A stretch of DNA of 64,000 nt. It comes from Sambucus nigra. Its lineage: Eukaryota > Streptophyta > Magnoliopsida > Dipsacales > Adoxaceae. Positions within the stretch are counted from its first letter, which is position 1. Each line of letters starts with the position of its first letter. The position numbers and the translations under genes were made by a program. Below the pieces are notes generated by a model. That model saw only the letters and a list, made by a program, of their open reading frames with translations. It was not told where the DNA came from and did no database searches. Shown in pieces: positions 10,062 to 21,425 of this stretch. The stretch is taken from contig OX422220.1 in NCBI GenBank assembly GCA_949130495.1, positions 122,077,810 to 122,141,809 of the forward strand, read 5' to 3'.

Positions 10062-11200
10062 CTACACATGATAGACTTTCAACCATTTATTATTGATTTT
10101 GAATGGTTTGTCTTCTTCCATATTAGAGATTAAGCAATAACCTGAGTCATGAGATTCCTTTACAATGAAAGGTCCTTCCCAATTTGCTGCAAACTTGGGT
10201 TGAGGAAGCCCCCTAACGTGTTTCACTACTGTTTTCAATACAATGTCTCCCTCCACGAACTTCCTTGGTCTCACTAAGTTGTCATATGCCCTGGAGAGCT
10301 GTTTCGTATACATTTGAAAGTGTTGCATCGCATTATCTCTGTGTTCATCCAACACTTCCAACTGCACATGCCTATTCTGAGGGAGCATCGTACTTCACAA
10401 ATCATATCGAGCAGAGGGAAATTCCAACTCTACTGGGAGAATTGCCTCGGCCCCGTAAACAAGAGATAATGGTGTATACCCTGTGGGCTTCCTCTTAGTC
10501 GTCCTATAGGCCTATAAAACGTCTGGTATCTTATCATCCCATGATTCTGGAAAATCCTCCATCATTTAAGCCAAGATATTGACCAAAGTTTTATTAATCG
10601 CTTCGGCCTGACTATTTCCCTTTGGGTATGCCACCGTCGAAGTGTGATGGACAATGCAGTATTTGTCTGTGAGCATCGTTCCCTCTGAATTGACGAAAGG
10701 GGTTCCATTGTCTGAAAGGATAACCTTTGGGATCCCAAAACGATAAATAATGTATTCTCTAATGAAGTTTCTCACCACCCCCGCTGTTGCCCTTCTCAGT
10801 GGTATCGCCTCAGCCCACTTTATGAAACACTCCGTTGCTAGTAGTATCTATATCTTACCCTTGAATTAGGGTGTATTGCCCCTACCAGGTCGAATGCCCA
10901 AGTGTGAAAAGGATAAGGCATTGCGAGGGAGTGTATGTCTACTGATGGGGTATGTATCATATTTCCATGAAGTTGGCATGCCTTGCATTTCTGAACGAAC
11001 TCATCATAGTCTTTCTCCATTGTTGGACAATAGTATCCTAAAGTCATCAACTGGTCATATAACTTAGCTCCTCCTATATGAGCTGGATCGTGTGCCTGCT
11101 TGAGGACCTCCGCTGCCTCTTCTCTCGTGATACAACACAAAGTCCTGTTAAAGTATCCCCTTCGATAAAGCTGCTCCTCCTGAACGTAGAATCTCGAGGC
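10062..11200 (-). pseudogene. Integrase of Tat element
   Basis: Reading on the minus strand: an H2C2 zinc-binding module (11140-10940) has AHDPAHIGGAKLYDQLMTLG then KCKACQLHGN. The first catalytic Asp is in HTWAFDLVGAIHP. The second is in VILSDNGTPF (about 10700). The Glu is in GNSQAEAINKTL (about 10600). [20 protein letters not shown] segment lies near 10470, and a C-terminal domain at 10062-10388 has KFAANWEGPFIV. D, D and E are all still coded, but frameshifts and stops separate the blocks (near 10389-10560 and 10780-10838). The protein inserts element cDNA into the host chromosome. It is the last gene of pol, directly convergent with the + strand gene. Confidence 0.88.
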
Positions 11201-11319
11201 CCTTCACCGAAGTCCCATCGCATAAATTTTCTTCATTAGGACAACTCCATCTTTAATGAATCCAATATAGGGCTATCTCTAGTCAGCCTAAGCCTCTACG
11301 AAATGACATTCAGTCGCCT

Positions 11320-11680
11320 CGAAGAATAACTGGTATTTATCGCATTTCTGTTGTAAGTCCGCTGTGTCCTGTTTCATTCTGGGCCAAAAATACCACTCTC
11401 TTTGAATTCTTCAGTAGAGGGGTATCTCCATTATTTCGTAGTGCTTTTCGTGCATTTTTTTAATCTTCGATCTGCCTCTTCTGGGCCGATGCACCTCGAT
11501 AACCATCCTCCTGCGTTTCTGATGTAAAGGTTCCCCTGATTCGTAAAGTATTGGGTTAAATCTCTCATCCCCATCGCTCCTTCCCCAGATTCCAATTGCC
11601 TTTTGATCTCTCCCCTCCAGTCTGCGTCCTCTTCTATTGGTAGAATTGACTGTACCATCGAAGGAGCTGTTCTTCATTGG
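11320..11680 (-). pseudogene. Second, upstream H2C2-like module in Tat pol
   Basis: Between the archaeal-type RNase H and the integrase H2C2 there is another block of the same architecture. It has a linker with NLYIRNAGGWLSRCIGPEEA, then a shifted frame with MHEKHYEI, RIQREWYFWPRMKQDTADL and KCDKYQLF. This mirrors the order linker-CITREEAAEV-H..H-YYCPTMEKDYDEF-CKACQLH seen again 400 bp downstream. Tat pol normally has one such module. Tandem duplication, or fusion of two element variants, would explain it. The second Cys of its C-x2-C is Tyr, so zinc binding is probably lost. Confidence 0.5.
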
Positions 11681-11699
11681 ATCATGATGATAGTTTTAT

Positions 11700-12090
11700 T
11701 ATTCCTCATGATTATCTTCTGGGTAATGGTGGTATATGTGTCTGGGTGGCGGTTCATCATTCTGGGCTGCCTCTTGATCTTGGTCCGATGGAACTGGCCG
11801 AGGAGCCTCTGAATGATTATTCTGTATGGTGCTAGGCTCTTGTGTTTCAACGCGTATTCTCCATTCATTTGCTGAACCACCAAGTTTGAATCCCCTTTGA
11901 TTCAAAGTGAACGGATCCCCCTTCGGAGAGCCTCTAGTAATCCCAACACCAATGCTTCATATTCTGCCTCGTTGTTGGAACAAGGGAAATTTAATTTGTA
12001 GAAAGGAAAACTTCCTCCATTACCTTTGAAAGAATAACCCCTCCTCCTCCTTTCTTTTCTATCGAGGATCCATCAAACTGCATTCTCTAT
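11700..12090 (-). pseudogene. Archaeal-type (second) RNase H of Tat element
   Basis: The minus strand reads NNEAEYEALVLGL, then RGIRSL, KGDSNLVVQQMNGEYAL and KSLAPYRIII. This is the conserved core of the aRNH domain found downstream of the gypsy RNase H in Tat elements; the Glu of NNEAEYEAL and Asp of GDSNLVV are catalytic positions. A stop sits between RGIRSL and KGDSN. The short open frame at 12087-12278 (LFSEYDLKCVVPRAIKSQAY, then ADLLE) is the linker joining gRNH to this domain. The aRNH is thought to help degrade the RNA primer or template strand. Its presence is the best lineage marker in the element. Confidence 0.82.
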
Positions 12091-12243
12091 TCCTCATTCA
12101 TCGCGTCTAGGTGGTTGGCCTGCAAATCGTCTCCTGGAATACTTTCTTTGGGTGTCTCAAACGTTCCTGAGGGTAAAATTTCCAATAAATCGGCGTAGGC
12201 CTGGCTTTTGATCGCGCGAGGAACCACACACTTTAAGTCATAT

Positions 12244-13182
12244 TCAGAGAATAAGGAACCACCTAGATGCTCTACCAATCAATATAGTTCTAGCTAGAAA
12301 ATACTTAATAGGATCACATCTAGTTACAATATGAATTGTGAAAGACAACATATAATGTCTAAGTTTTTGCGCTACAAATACTAAGGCTAAATAATGCCTT
12401 TCTAAGATGCTATAGCTGACTTCTGGCCCATGGATAATCCTTCTGAGGTAGTAAACTGGCCGTTCTTTCCCATCAATCTCTTGTGCTAGCAAAGCTCCCA
12501 CGGACCTCATGGTGGATGTGAGGTACAGCTGCAGTGGTATTCCTGCCCTTGGGGGAACCATGGTCTGTGGTGAAACGAGCAGTTTCTTCAGCCTGTTAAG
12601 AGACTCCTGGTGAACCTCCTCCCACTTAAACTTCGTGTTCTTTCGTAGCAACTGCATCAACGGATGTATTATTTCAGTTAATCCAGGCACAAAGATCCTA
12701 AGGTAGGAGACTTTACCGAAGAAACTCTTCAGCTCCTTTGCCGTTCTTGGGCATGGTATTTCCAAAATTGCCCATTGTTTGTCCTGGTCCATCTGCACCC
12801 CTTGCCGATTAACCACAAAGCCTATGAATTTTCCACTTGTCACTCCAAAAACACACTTAGATGGGTTCATCTTCAATTTATACTTCCTGCAATGGGAAAA
12901 CACCTTCCTCCGATCTCTCAGATGGGACTCCTCCTTCCTCGATTTGATGACCAAGTCATCCACATAAAATTCCACAAATTTGTGAAAGAAATCATGAAAA
13001 ATGGCCATCATTGTTCTTTGGTAAGTCGCCCCAGCATTCTTGAGTCCAAACGGCATCACCTTGTACATGAAGTTGCCTAACGGGGTTCTGAACGCTGTTT
13101 TCTCTGCATCTATGGGGTCCATCTTGATCTGGTTGTACCCTACATACCCATCCATGAAGCTATACATCTCATGACCTGCCAT
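12244..13182 (-). pseudogene. Reverse transcriptase and gypsy RNase H of Tat element
   Basis: A 312-residue open frame, the longest in the window. From its N-terminus: GHEMYSFMDGYVGYNQIKM (palm motif A region), FRTPLGNFMYKVMPFGLKNA (motif B), FYVDDLVIKS (intact YVDD catalytic box, about residue 95), LKMNPSKCVFGV and the thumb. RNase H follows with LYLTSTMRSVGALLAQE, where the first catalytic Asp of the usual TDAS box is lost, then PVYYLRRIIHGPEVSYSILE. The frame lacks the RT N-terminus, which lies at 13183-13470 in another frame. The enzyme copies element RNA to DNA. Ser-Thr-Met replaces the usual acidic RNase H motif, so RNase H would probably be inactive even if translated. Confidence 0.95.
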
Positions 13183-13480
13183 TGCATCTATCAGGCTATC
13201 GATGGATGGAAATCTCTATTCAAATCTCTGAAGTCCACGCAGATCCTTATTTGGTTTTTCTCTTTCTTCCTTACCGAGACAATACTGGATATCCAAAGTG
13301 GGTGTTGTATCGGTGTGATGAACCTTGCCATTAGTAAGCGTTAAACCTCTTCCTTGATCTTCAAATCTAGCTTAGGTTTGTACGTTATCATTGCTTGCTT
13401 AACTCGAATGGTTGAAGGCATTACGTTCAACTTGTGGTAGCTTACTTCCTCATCCAGCCCCTCTATCTCTATGTATTTTC
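13183..13480 (-). pseudogene. RT N-terminal segment of Tat element, out of frame
   Basis: The minus strand reads MPSTIRVKQAMITYKPKLDL, a KIKEEV-stop-RLLMARFI segment, HPLWISSIVSVRKKEKNQIR and ICVDFRDLNR. This is the conserved entry of Tat RT, ending in the VDFRDLN motif. A frameshift near 13200-13215 separates it from SLIDAMAGHEM in the next block, and one in-frame stop lies in KIKEEV-stop-RLL. Confidence 0.8.
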
Positions 13481-13922
13481 ACGCGAAGACATCTTTAAAC
13501 TCCCGAATTAACTCAACCAAGGCCTCTTGTTTCTCCTTACTGAGATCTTTCAAGATGAAGATGGGCCTTGGATCTCTCCTTTCTTTGGCCAAATTCAACT
13601 AGTATAGTTCTTGTGCCTGAGGTTTCGGTCGATCCGTCATGTACTCTGGTTCTTTAGCGACTTCCTCCACCAATTCCTGTATGCTGGAGTTATCTATCAC
13701 CACGCACTGTCACCATTGATCCACCAAAAAGCATTCATATATCAGGTCAAACTCATCATCAGTTTCCTCGATCGCCCGCTCACACCATTATAATCAATGC
13801 ACCACCTTTCTTTCCTCGGTAACGACCTTCTTGTATTGTCTGCTAGTAGTGGTGATTGCCTTCCTCTTCTTCTCTCTATAAGCCTCGGCTACTCTTTCTC
13901 CTGAGAACCGGCTCAACACCCT

Positions 13923-14759
13923 TTACCGTTGGACCTCATGTTCCATAGGATCCACTCTGGGCCTCATTCTGTCTTTGAGCTGCTTCAATATGCCTTGGGG
14001 CCGAGGGACCACGGGGTGAGCTTCTTCGGCTATTTCCCTTGTACTGATCGCAACCTCCTCCTTCTGTTCATTTAAGGGCCCTATCCTTTCTCTGATCGAG
14101 GGAACCCATGCTCCCTCCATTCTTCTCGTTAGTACCCGAACATCTTCCTCTAACTCTGTGTAAAATGCTACGTCCACCAAGTGAGCCTCCTTAATAGCGA
14201 AGGGCTTCTTTGTAGCCCTAATGGTCACCTCTGTTCCCTTGACATTTGCTTTAGCACATTGGCGGTATGTGGAAGGAACTAGCCCTTGGTTATGCATCCA
14301 CACCCTTCCTATTAGTAGATGATAGGAAGTTTCACTTTCTATTACATGGAACTTGATATGGGAACTCAGACTTCCCATTACAATCCCAACATTAACATAC
14401 CCATTAGATTTGGAAGATTAGTTATCGTACCCCGAAATCACCAAAGACATGGGGACCAACCTTTCTTCTGGAATATTGGTTGCGTGGAAGTAGTTGATTG
14501 GCATGATATTGATGGAAGATCCTCCATTCATATAAGTCCTTTCAAAGCTAACTCCGTTGACACTGGCAGCCACATATAATGGCCTATTATGAGGGAACCT
14601 TACAGCCCTATCTGCATCGTTGAAGGTTACTTCTGACAGGAACCTTCTAACCAACCTGGCTATAGGTCCCTTCCATCTCAACGAAGGGACTGCGTTCTTC
14701 CTCCTAATATCAAGTATTGCCTGGGTTATCTCTAACCTGCTCTCCTTTGGTATCCCCAC
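13923..14759 (-). pseudogene. Aspartic protease region of Tat element
   Basis: Two overlapping-order open frames. The first (14759-14418) has FPHNRPLYVAASVNGVSFER followed by TYMNGGSSINIMP at the active-site position, with an Asn where the catalytic Asp should be (AAT for GAT/GAC). The second (14378-13923) has the YHLLIGRVWMHNQGLVPSTY block, which matches the ILGRPWLHxxxAVPSTYHQ end of Tat proteases. About 60 bp with a frame change lies between them. The protease would process Gag-Pol; with Asn in place of Asp it should be inactive. The 13481-13922 stretch is the protease-RT linker, with no domain recognised. Confidence 0.78.
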
Positions 14760-15039
14760 TTGGTCGAAGAACCAGGTGAACTTTGGGGATTTTCAAACTG
14801 CATAGTATTTTAGGACTGGGTCTACTTCCTCACCTTCAACACCGTATACATCCTCCACATCCTTGGCGCTTGCTTTGTTATAAGCTAACACCAAGTTAGC
14901 CATTCCCCTCGTACAATCTTCCAGGTCTTCTTCGTACTCTTCTTGCTTCGTCGTTGACTATCTTTCCCCTCTTTTCACCTCTTCATCATAAGCCACCATG
15001 AGATTGGCCCCATGTGCAGGCAGTGGATTATTATTGATG

Positions 15040-16523
15040 TTCTGTGGAGGGATTTACAACGTCCCTGCCTTCACGTACTCGTCGATGATTCTTCTCAGTG
15101 TGAAATAACTCTCGGTTGGATGCTAGATTCTCCGATGAACCTGGCAGTACTTTAGATCCTCCTTTGTTGCCGCATCGGGTTCTCCAACGGGAATGCCCTT
15201 TGGTTCATAGACCGTTCCCCCTGAACCATCGCGTTGTAACAACTGACAGCTTCTTCCACTATACAAGGCAATGGTGGTGGGTCGTCCCTGTCTCTTATGA
15301 ACTTTCTCTTATTGTCCTTCTTCGGTGCCTTGTCCCTATCTCCCCCTCGGTGTACCCTACTCGTGGGGGCTAGAACCTCCCCCCACTGGTTGCATCGACT
15401 GCCTAAACATCATGGGCACCACCACCGAATTGGGCCGCACCACCAATGAGATATTTCTTATCACTTTTAAGAAAGTCGTGAAAGTCCCCTTGCGCGTCTC
15501 ATTAATAATATGGCAGATGTACTCAGGAAGCAACCCCTCAGCGTAGATTTGTAATATCTTGGATTCCTTAGCTTCCTCCCTCACGTTAAGGGACCTTTCC
15601 CTGAACCTACGAACATAGGCCACCGCTTCCTCCCCAGGTCGTTACTTCTTCCTACGCAGTTGGGTCAAAGTAAATTCATCTTCTGCCAGAAAGAACTTCT
15701 GGACAAACAACACATGCATCTCCTCCCATGTAGAAATGCTGTTAGGAGACAAATGGGAATACCAAGTATATGCTTTATCGGTTAAGGATTTGGAAAACTC
15801 CCTCAACCTAAGTTTCTTATCGTTCAAATGCGCTCCCAAGTGTTCGACAAAGCGCTTAATATTCTCCTTCGGGTTCCCCCCTTTCCCTATGTATTTTTAA
15901 AAAAATAGGAGGGATATAGTCCTTTGGGTAGGGCTCGTCATTATATTCCTGGGGATAAGGTGTTCAAAAGTTATCATAAACCGAAGCTACCTCGCCAGCA
16001 GATGGAGAGGAAGCTTCGTAAACTTCAGCATCTCCTTTTGTATTTCCTTTCTCATTTCCTCCATGGGTGATGCTACTGGGGCAACAGTCAATGGAACCAT
16101 GGGCTAGGTGCCCATTGCAACTGGCACAAACGTCACAGCAGGGGCCACTGATACTCCTGAGGTTCCCACTACCGGATTCACAACATAGGGTATGCTTGCT
16201 GGGATCGTTCTCGCTACACCTGCATCGGGTGGGGGCTGTTGGGGCCACTACTGATTTTACGAAGGCATTGGCTTCCAATCCTCCCAGCATCGTTGAGGCT
16301 ATCAAAGTTTGTAAATACTCATGAGGAGCGCAACCTGAATGGGTCCCAACCCCGCACTCGCGGAAGCTTGTGTCACCCCTGGAATGCCTGTCGTCGCCTG
16401 AATCGGAGGTACCTCTATTCGAGGAGCCCCATCCCTTAGAGCCTCCAGTTCTCTCGCAGCTTGTTATTTATTGTGTTGGATGTCATCAAAGTTGAGCCTT
16501 TGATTAGCATTATCTTGCGCCAT
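15040..16523 (-). pseudogene. gag of Tat element
   Basis: The start is ATG at 16523 (MAQDNANQRLNFDDIQHN), 23 bp inside the primer binding site, so no ORF precedes gag. The capsid-like retrotransposon gag domain is readable at 15839-15642 (LREFSKSLTDKAYTWYSHL, WEEMHVLFVQKFF). After a frameshift it continues at 15623-15357 (YVRRFRERSLNVREEAKESK, GLLPEYICHIINETRKG). A degenerate zinc knuckle with YCQVHRRI, then HPTESYFTLRRIIDEYV, lies near 15140-15060, with Tyr in place of a Cys. Gag forms the virus-like particle and binds element RNA. Stops and at least one frameshift make it a pseudogene. Confidence 0.82.
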
Positions 16524-16545
16524 ACTCCTTACTTAGAAGAATGCC

Positions 16546-16565
16546 TCCCCAGCGGAGTCTCCAAA
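16546..16565 (-). other. Primer binding site of Tat element
   Basis: Directly inside the 5' LTR the minus strand reads TTTGGAGACTCCGCTGGGGA. The GACTCCGCTGGGGA part resembles the Tat/Ogre primer site complementary to a tRNA-Arg. It is unlike the Met-type site of elements 1, 2 and 3 and the Asp-type site of the Athila element here. Confidence 0.75.
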
Positions 16566-17754
16566 TGTAAGAATGCAGTTTAGTTAAGATGGAGGCGTAA
16601 GCCCTTTTGAAGTATATTAATGATAAGTTAATTAGCTAAAACCTTGGATTAGTGATAGAACATGTAAACACAAACCTAATGAAGATAAGACCAAGTTTAA
16701 ACTCACAAATCCCTCGTGTATAACTCAGAAAATAGTAATGAACTTAGAAGTAACTTAGCTAGAGGGGGAGAGAAGTAAGACCCTAGATACACCTTGGTAA
16801 GCAGGCAAACACACTAAAACACTCTCAAGAATCTCTATCACATATTACAAGCTTCGTAATAAATGACAATGGTGAGTAAGTAAGACCTCTGGATTGTAAT
16901 AACTCCCTCTCTCTGATGTGTATTCTCTCTAGTAATAACTTCTTGAACTCTCAAAAAGATCATCATCTCATCAGGGGTGGTTGGGGTCATTAAATATCCC
17001 CTACCTCATCCTCGAGGCGACTCAGTCATTAAAGACTATGAAATACATCCCTCATACTTTATGTCACAACATTAAATGCCTGATGCACTAGTTGTCTCCA
17101 CGTCATAAACATTAAATACCAAGACATGCCTTTTGCTTAACCACTGTGTGTCAAAGGGCTGTTATCGCAGAGGTGGCTCACCAACTGCCTGACAGCCCCA
17201 CATACCACGGTGGTTTACTCAAGTGTAGGTCTGACATTATTTAGCTGGTTAGTGACATCACCTACAGTAGATGTGACATTATGTAGAGGGCTGTTTGGTT
17301 CACAGCTCAACGCCCAATGGAACTCCAAGCTGCTCCGCCCGAGGTTCCACGGTCAGGGTTCTTCGGTGTTTTACTAGGTGTATCTAAGAAGGTCAGGACA
17401 AGCCCCAACGACGCCTCACTTCTAAATCCTCCAAACCAAGTTCCTCTAAAATTCCCACGGTGAGGTCATTCGGTAGAGCATAAAAGCTCTCCTAGGCCTT
17501 GACAAGCCTAGTCTCTCACGAGTACCATTTGACCACACACTAAAACTCATTATTATTCTTGTTACTTCATTATAACTGTTATAGCTTACAGTCAATATAA
17601 ACAAAGATACAATATGACGAATATAACAAGCTAAAATACAAGTGGTCATACTGAGCTGCCGCGCTTGAGCTGCCACGGTGCCTTAATCTCAAAAACACTG
17701 TTGCTAATGTGGAATTACTTATAATCTCAAAGTTACCTTCAAGCCCCCTCTACA
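16566..17754 (-). repeat. 5' LTR of Tat element
   Basis: A 1189 bp repeat starting TGTAAGAATG and ending CCCCCTCTACA, matching 2917-4106 over its whole length with scattered substitutions and small indels. It is followed at once by the right target duplication AAAGT (17755-17759). As the 5' LTR of a minus-strand element it would hold the promoter for gag-pol. Confidence 0.93.
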
Positions 17755-17759
17755 AAAGT

Positions 17760-19010
17760 TGAGAGAGTTAAGAGATCTAATCGAATAGTAATTGAGTCAA
17801 TGGTTCATACATAGGAGTACGTCTTTATGGGGAACTCCCATGTTTTTTATGAAGAAAAAAGTTGTGTCATTCCAACTACGTGTGGATTATAAGGATTTGA
17901 TTACGGTCACGATAATGAACAACACTTCGTTGCCTTTCATCGATGACCTATTTAATCAGCTATGTGGCACATCATTCTTTTTCAAGATTGATTTTCCCTT
18001 AAGGTATCATCGAATTAGGATCCGGGAGGAGGACATCCCGAATATATATTTTCTCTCACGTTATGAATCATATGAGTTTTGGGTCATGCACGTCGGTCTG
18101 ACCAATGCATCTACATTTTTCATGGACCTTATGAATTGAGTATTTAAGCCATACTTAAATGAGTTCATCATTGTGTTTATCGATGATATCGTGGTGTATT
18201 CACGATCAGATAAGTATCAGGCACATCATTTGAGGTTGGTTTCACAGATGCTTAGGTAAAATAATTTATATGCCAAGTTATCTAAGTGTCAATTTTAGCT
18301 CCGGGAGGTGTAATTTTTGGGGCACCAAATGTATGTGACTGGGATTTTGGTAAATCCTAGCAAGGTGTCCGCAATTGGGGATTTCCCTTAAAACTTACAG
18401 AGATAAAAAGCTTCCTGGGATTAGCGGGATATTATATGAGGTTTACTAAGAGGTCTCAAAGATTGTTGGACCACTGACTTACCTCACCCGAAAGGGGGTC
18501 CCATTCATTTGGAGTGACAATTGTCAGCAAGCGTTCGAAGAGCACAAGGAGAAGCTCACTACCATACCCTCTCTCGCTTTGCCATGGGCTGGCATCGAGT
18601 ATATGATTTATATCGATGCATTATTATAGACACTGAGAGGAGTTTCGATGAAGGAATACAGGACGATAGCTTATGCCTCCCGTAAGTTTAAGCTAAATAG
18701 AGGAAATTACCCGACCCATAATTTGTAGTTGGCAACGGTGGTTTATGCCCTTTTTATTTGGAGACATAAATTTTTGGGAGAGAGTTTCAAGTTTTTTTGA
18801 CCAAAAAAGCCTTTAGTTTTTGTTCACCTAGAAAGACTTGAACATGAGATATAGGAGTTGTTTGGAGTTTGTGAAGGACTACCACTTTTTGATCCTGTAC
18901 AACCCTACGTAAGAGAATGTGGTAGGGTATGTTTTGAGTCATAGGCCGACAGTTACCTTGGATATGTTAGCTCTAGTTTGTGGCGATAGGGTTGCCAGCA
19001 GACCGCTAGG
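17760..19010 (+). pseudogene. RT and RNase H of element 1, continued after Tat insertion
   Basis: KLRELRDLIE continues the RT begun at 2755. A 115-residue open frame at 17792-18139 has RVDYKDL, SLPFIDDLFNQLCGTSFFFK, YHRIRIREEDIP and YESYEFWVMHVGLTNAST. The catalytic box [11 protein letters not shown] follows near 18175 and is intact, then FLGHQMYVTGILVNPSK. RNase H and the connection are badly eroded: AYASRKFKLNRGNYPTHN near 18670, VVYALFIWRHKFLGESF near 18740, and a tether segment near 18830-18940. No integrase or 3' LTR of this element follows; gag of another gypsy copy begins by about 19070. Confidence 0.85.
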
Positions 19011-19069
19011 AGTGGGCCCAGGATTTGGTTGATTAACTGATAGTTCAAATGACGACTTAAAAGAAAGTG

Positions 19070-20100
19070 ATGTGTTATTTCATGAATAACAACTTACCTA
19101 CCTTTGTTGATTCATTGGACCCGATAGTCGCATATCAGGGGAGTCAGGATATTGTGCATAATTTGAAGTTGTTCGACTATATCGATGTGTAGAGGCAGGT
19201 TCTTGTTACTTTATGCCTTTTAAGAGAATACACTCTGGTGGAAGGAGAGTGTGAAACTGAGAGAAAGGGTTGATTTATGAGTATGTTATGATGAGTTTTG
19301 AGGATAAGTATGTTTCTTATTCATTATAGGCACTGAATAAGAGGGAATTCCTTTTATTTTAGAAATCATATCGTACTGTGGATGAGTACGGGAGGGAGTT
19401 TATGGTGATGTCTATGTTTGAACCAAAGGAGATGAGCAACGAGTATAGAAAGATACATTATTTCATTTAGGTCTTGACATGGAACATCAGGCAGGTGATT
19501 ACGAGAAACCTAACATATTCCACCAATGCCTAGGTGGTGGATATAGTTTTAGTGCATTTCTAAGATCACAAAGAGAAAAAAAGTAAGTTGGAAAATATGG
19601 TTTGTCTAGTGGGCCTAAGGTAAAGAGTAGTTTAAGTGGATATATCATAAGTTTTGAGGTCCATCTAAGCCAAGGGAAGTGGAGACGATTTAGACCGGTG
19701 TAGTAGTGTCCCCAAAAATAGTTGTAGGGATTCTCTCAAGATGGCAACACTAGTATCAATCGAGGAAGAAGGGGGAACCTTCAGTCCTATTTGTGGGAGT
19801 TTAATTTAGATGTTGTGGTAGGGACATAGATCCCTAGTTTTCTCTTGCACGGGGATACAGGGGAAACAAAGGTAGGGATATGTCCAGTAGGGCTAAAATC
19901 ATGTGCAAGGAAAGGAGGTATTTAGGCTCCTGAAGTTACAACAATACCAGTATCACCTTCAGCAACTCCTAGCATCGTGGCCACAACCGATAGTAGAACT
20001 TCTAACACCTTCAACTGGACAACATTTGCTTCAACCTCCGTACAACACAGTTTATCGAATGACACAACTCAAAAGGAGGGTAAACACCGATTCAGGTAGT
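19070..20100 (+). pseudogene. gag of a second gypsy fragment
   Basis: A gag-like order is read through several frames. SLDPIVAYQGSQDIVHNLKL lies near 19105-19170 (DPxxAExWLxxIExxF block). SFEDKYVSYS then ALNKREFLLF lie near 19290-19360 (WEVFKDxFxxKYF..REFLxL block). TVDEYGREFMVMSMFEPKEM lies near 19375 and WNIRQVITRNLTYSTNA near 19480. These are consecutive conserved blocks of plant gypsy gag. A 67-residue open frame at 19903-20106 is the Gln/Pro-rich tail before protease. Stops break every block. The fragment has the same strand as element 1 but restarts at gag, so it is a separate or recombined copy. Confidence 0.7.
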
Positions 20101-20260
20101 GGATAATAAGTTTTATGTTTATAGAATCCTAGGTAGAGTTTTGTTTGACACTAACACCACACACTACTTCGTATCACGTAGTTTAATGGAGACTTTTAGT
20201 TTATTAATTGGATAGACATTGATAGATTGATTTATGCGGCTGATTTGATATTTGTAAGTA
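20101..20260 (+). pseudogene. Protease remnant of second gypsy fragment
   Basis: RVLFDTNTTHYFVSRSLMET at about 20137-20195 corresponds to VLFDTGASHSFIS, the gypsy protease active site. Gly is replaced by Asn, although Asp-Thr remain. Stops follow within 15 residues. It lies between gag and RT as expected. Confidence 0.65.
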
Positions 20261-20469
20261 CCCCTCTTATGTTGTGATCTTGGGTAAAGATTGTTTGGTC
20301 AGATACTAGGCTCATATAGAGTAGCGAGGTTGAGAGATTCTTATCATGGTACCGGGTCAGGAGACATATATAATGGTTATGCCTAGGATGAAGGGTTGTT
20401 CAATAACACACTTGTACTTTTTAAATGAGTTGACTTGGGAGAATATCACCGTTCCTTTAGATTCGATAC

Positions 20470-21425
20470 CAGTTATTTGGGTTTCGTCGATGTATTTGTG
20501 AAGGTGATAGGGTTATCGATGGATTGAGATATTAACTTTATGGTTAACTTTACTCTTGACACTAAGTTGATTACTAAGGTGACATATTAGATGGATACTT
20601 TGGAGATTAGAGAGTTATAGGAATAAATTAAGAATTTATTAAAGTAAGGTCCCATTAAATATATCACTTATCCATACGGAGCTCCAGTTCTCCTTGTAAA
20701 GGAGAAGGATGGTTAAATACTATTGTGCATTGATTATTGTGAGTTGAAAAATGTTATGGTGAAGAACAAATACCTTTTTCCTAAGTTTAATGATCTTTTT
20801 GATAAGCTATAAGGTGTTTCCTTCTTGTTGAAGATATATTTATGTTCATGCTACCATCGGTTAAGGGAAAGAGAGGAGGACGTACCAAATACTGCCTTTT
20901 TAACCCATTATGGTTCTTATGAGTTTAGGGTCATTCCATTTTTCCCTACCAACTTCCTAGTCTTGTTTTGAGATTTGATGAATTGGGTGTTCCATACATA
21001 CATCGATCAATTTATCAAAGCCTTCATCAATGATATTATGATTTATTCACGGACTAAGAAGGATAATTTTGAGCATTTGAGGATTGGAGTTTAGATATTG
21101 CAGGAGCATAAGTTTTATGCAAAGTTCAAGAAGTGATATTTTTGAAAGTGTGACATGAAAATTTGGAGCGATGTAGTCCCGGAGACAGGATTGTCAATGT
21201 ATTCGGGGATGGTGTCAGCCGTATTGGATTGGGGAGATCCCACGACACCAAAAAAGGTTCGTATCTTTTTAGGATTGGATGATTAATAGATCAGATTCAA
21301 TAAAGGTTTATTAAATATAGCTAAACTTTTCACCAAGTTAACTTGGAAGGTTGTTCAGTTTGTATGGACTGAGAGGTGTCAGCAGGCCTTCGAAACTCTA
21401 AAGGATAAGTTGACTTTGCCTCCAT
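20470..21425 (+). pseudogene. RT of second gypsy fragment
   Basis: The frame (with stops) gives TLEIRELx[72 protein letters not shown], and FINDIMIYS near 21023 in place of the FIDDILIYS catalytic box, so one catalytic Asp has become Asn. The thumb follows (FETLKDKLTLPPFLS). The sequence then ends abruptly at about 21425, where minus-strand copia LTR-like sequence begins. RNase H, integrase and LTR are missing. Confidence 0.8.

Larger units (their letters stand above)
2917..17754 (-). mobile_element. Complete Ty3/gypsy Tat-lineage element with antisense extra gene
   Basis: The element is 14,838 bp and starts TGTAAG and ends TCTACA. It is flanked by a perfect 5 bp duplication AAAGT (2912-2916, 17755-17759) and inserted in the RT of element 1. 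Its LTRs are 1190 and 1189 bp. On the minus strand the order is primer site (16546-16565), gag, protease, RT, two RNase H domains, integrase. The second (archaeal-type) RNase H after the gypsy RNase H and the GACTCCGCTGGGGA-type primer site are hallmarks of Tat/Ogre. No extra ORF precedes gag, so it is not a typical Ogre. About 5.9 kb between integrase and the 3' LTR holds a + strand intron-containing gene and a minisatellite. All genes carry stops or frameshifts. By eye the two LTRs differ at roughly one base in twelve, so the insertion is old. Confidence 0.93.

Noticed and set aside
12775..13080. + strand ORFs overlapping the Tat RT
   Set aside because: Shadow frames of the 312-residue minus-strand RT/RNase H, which carries all catalytic motifs.
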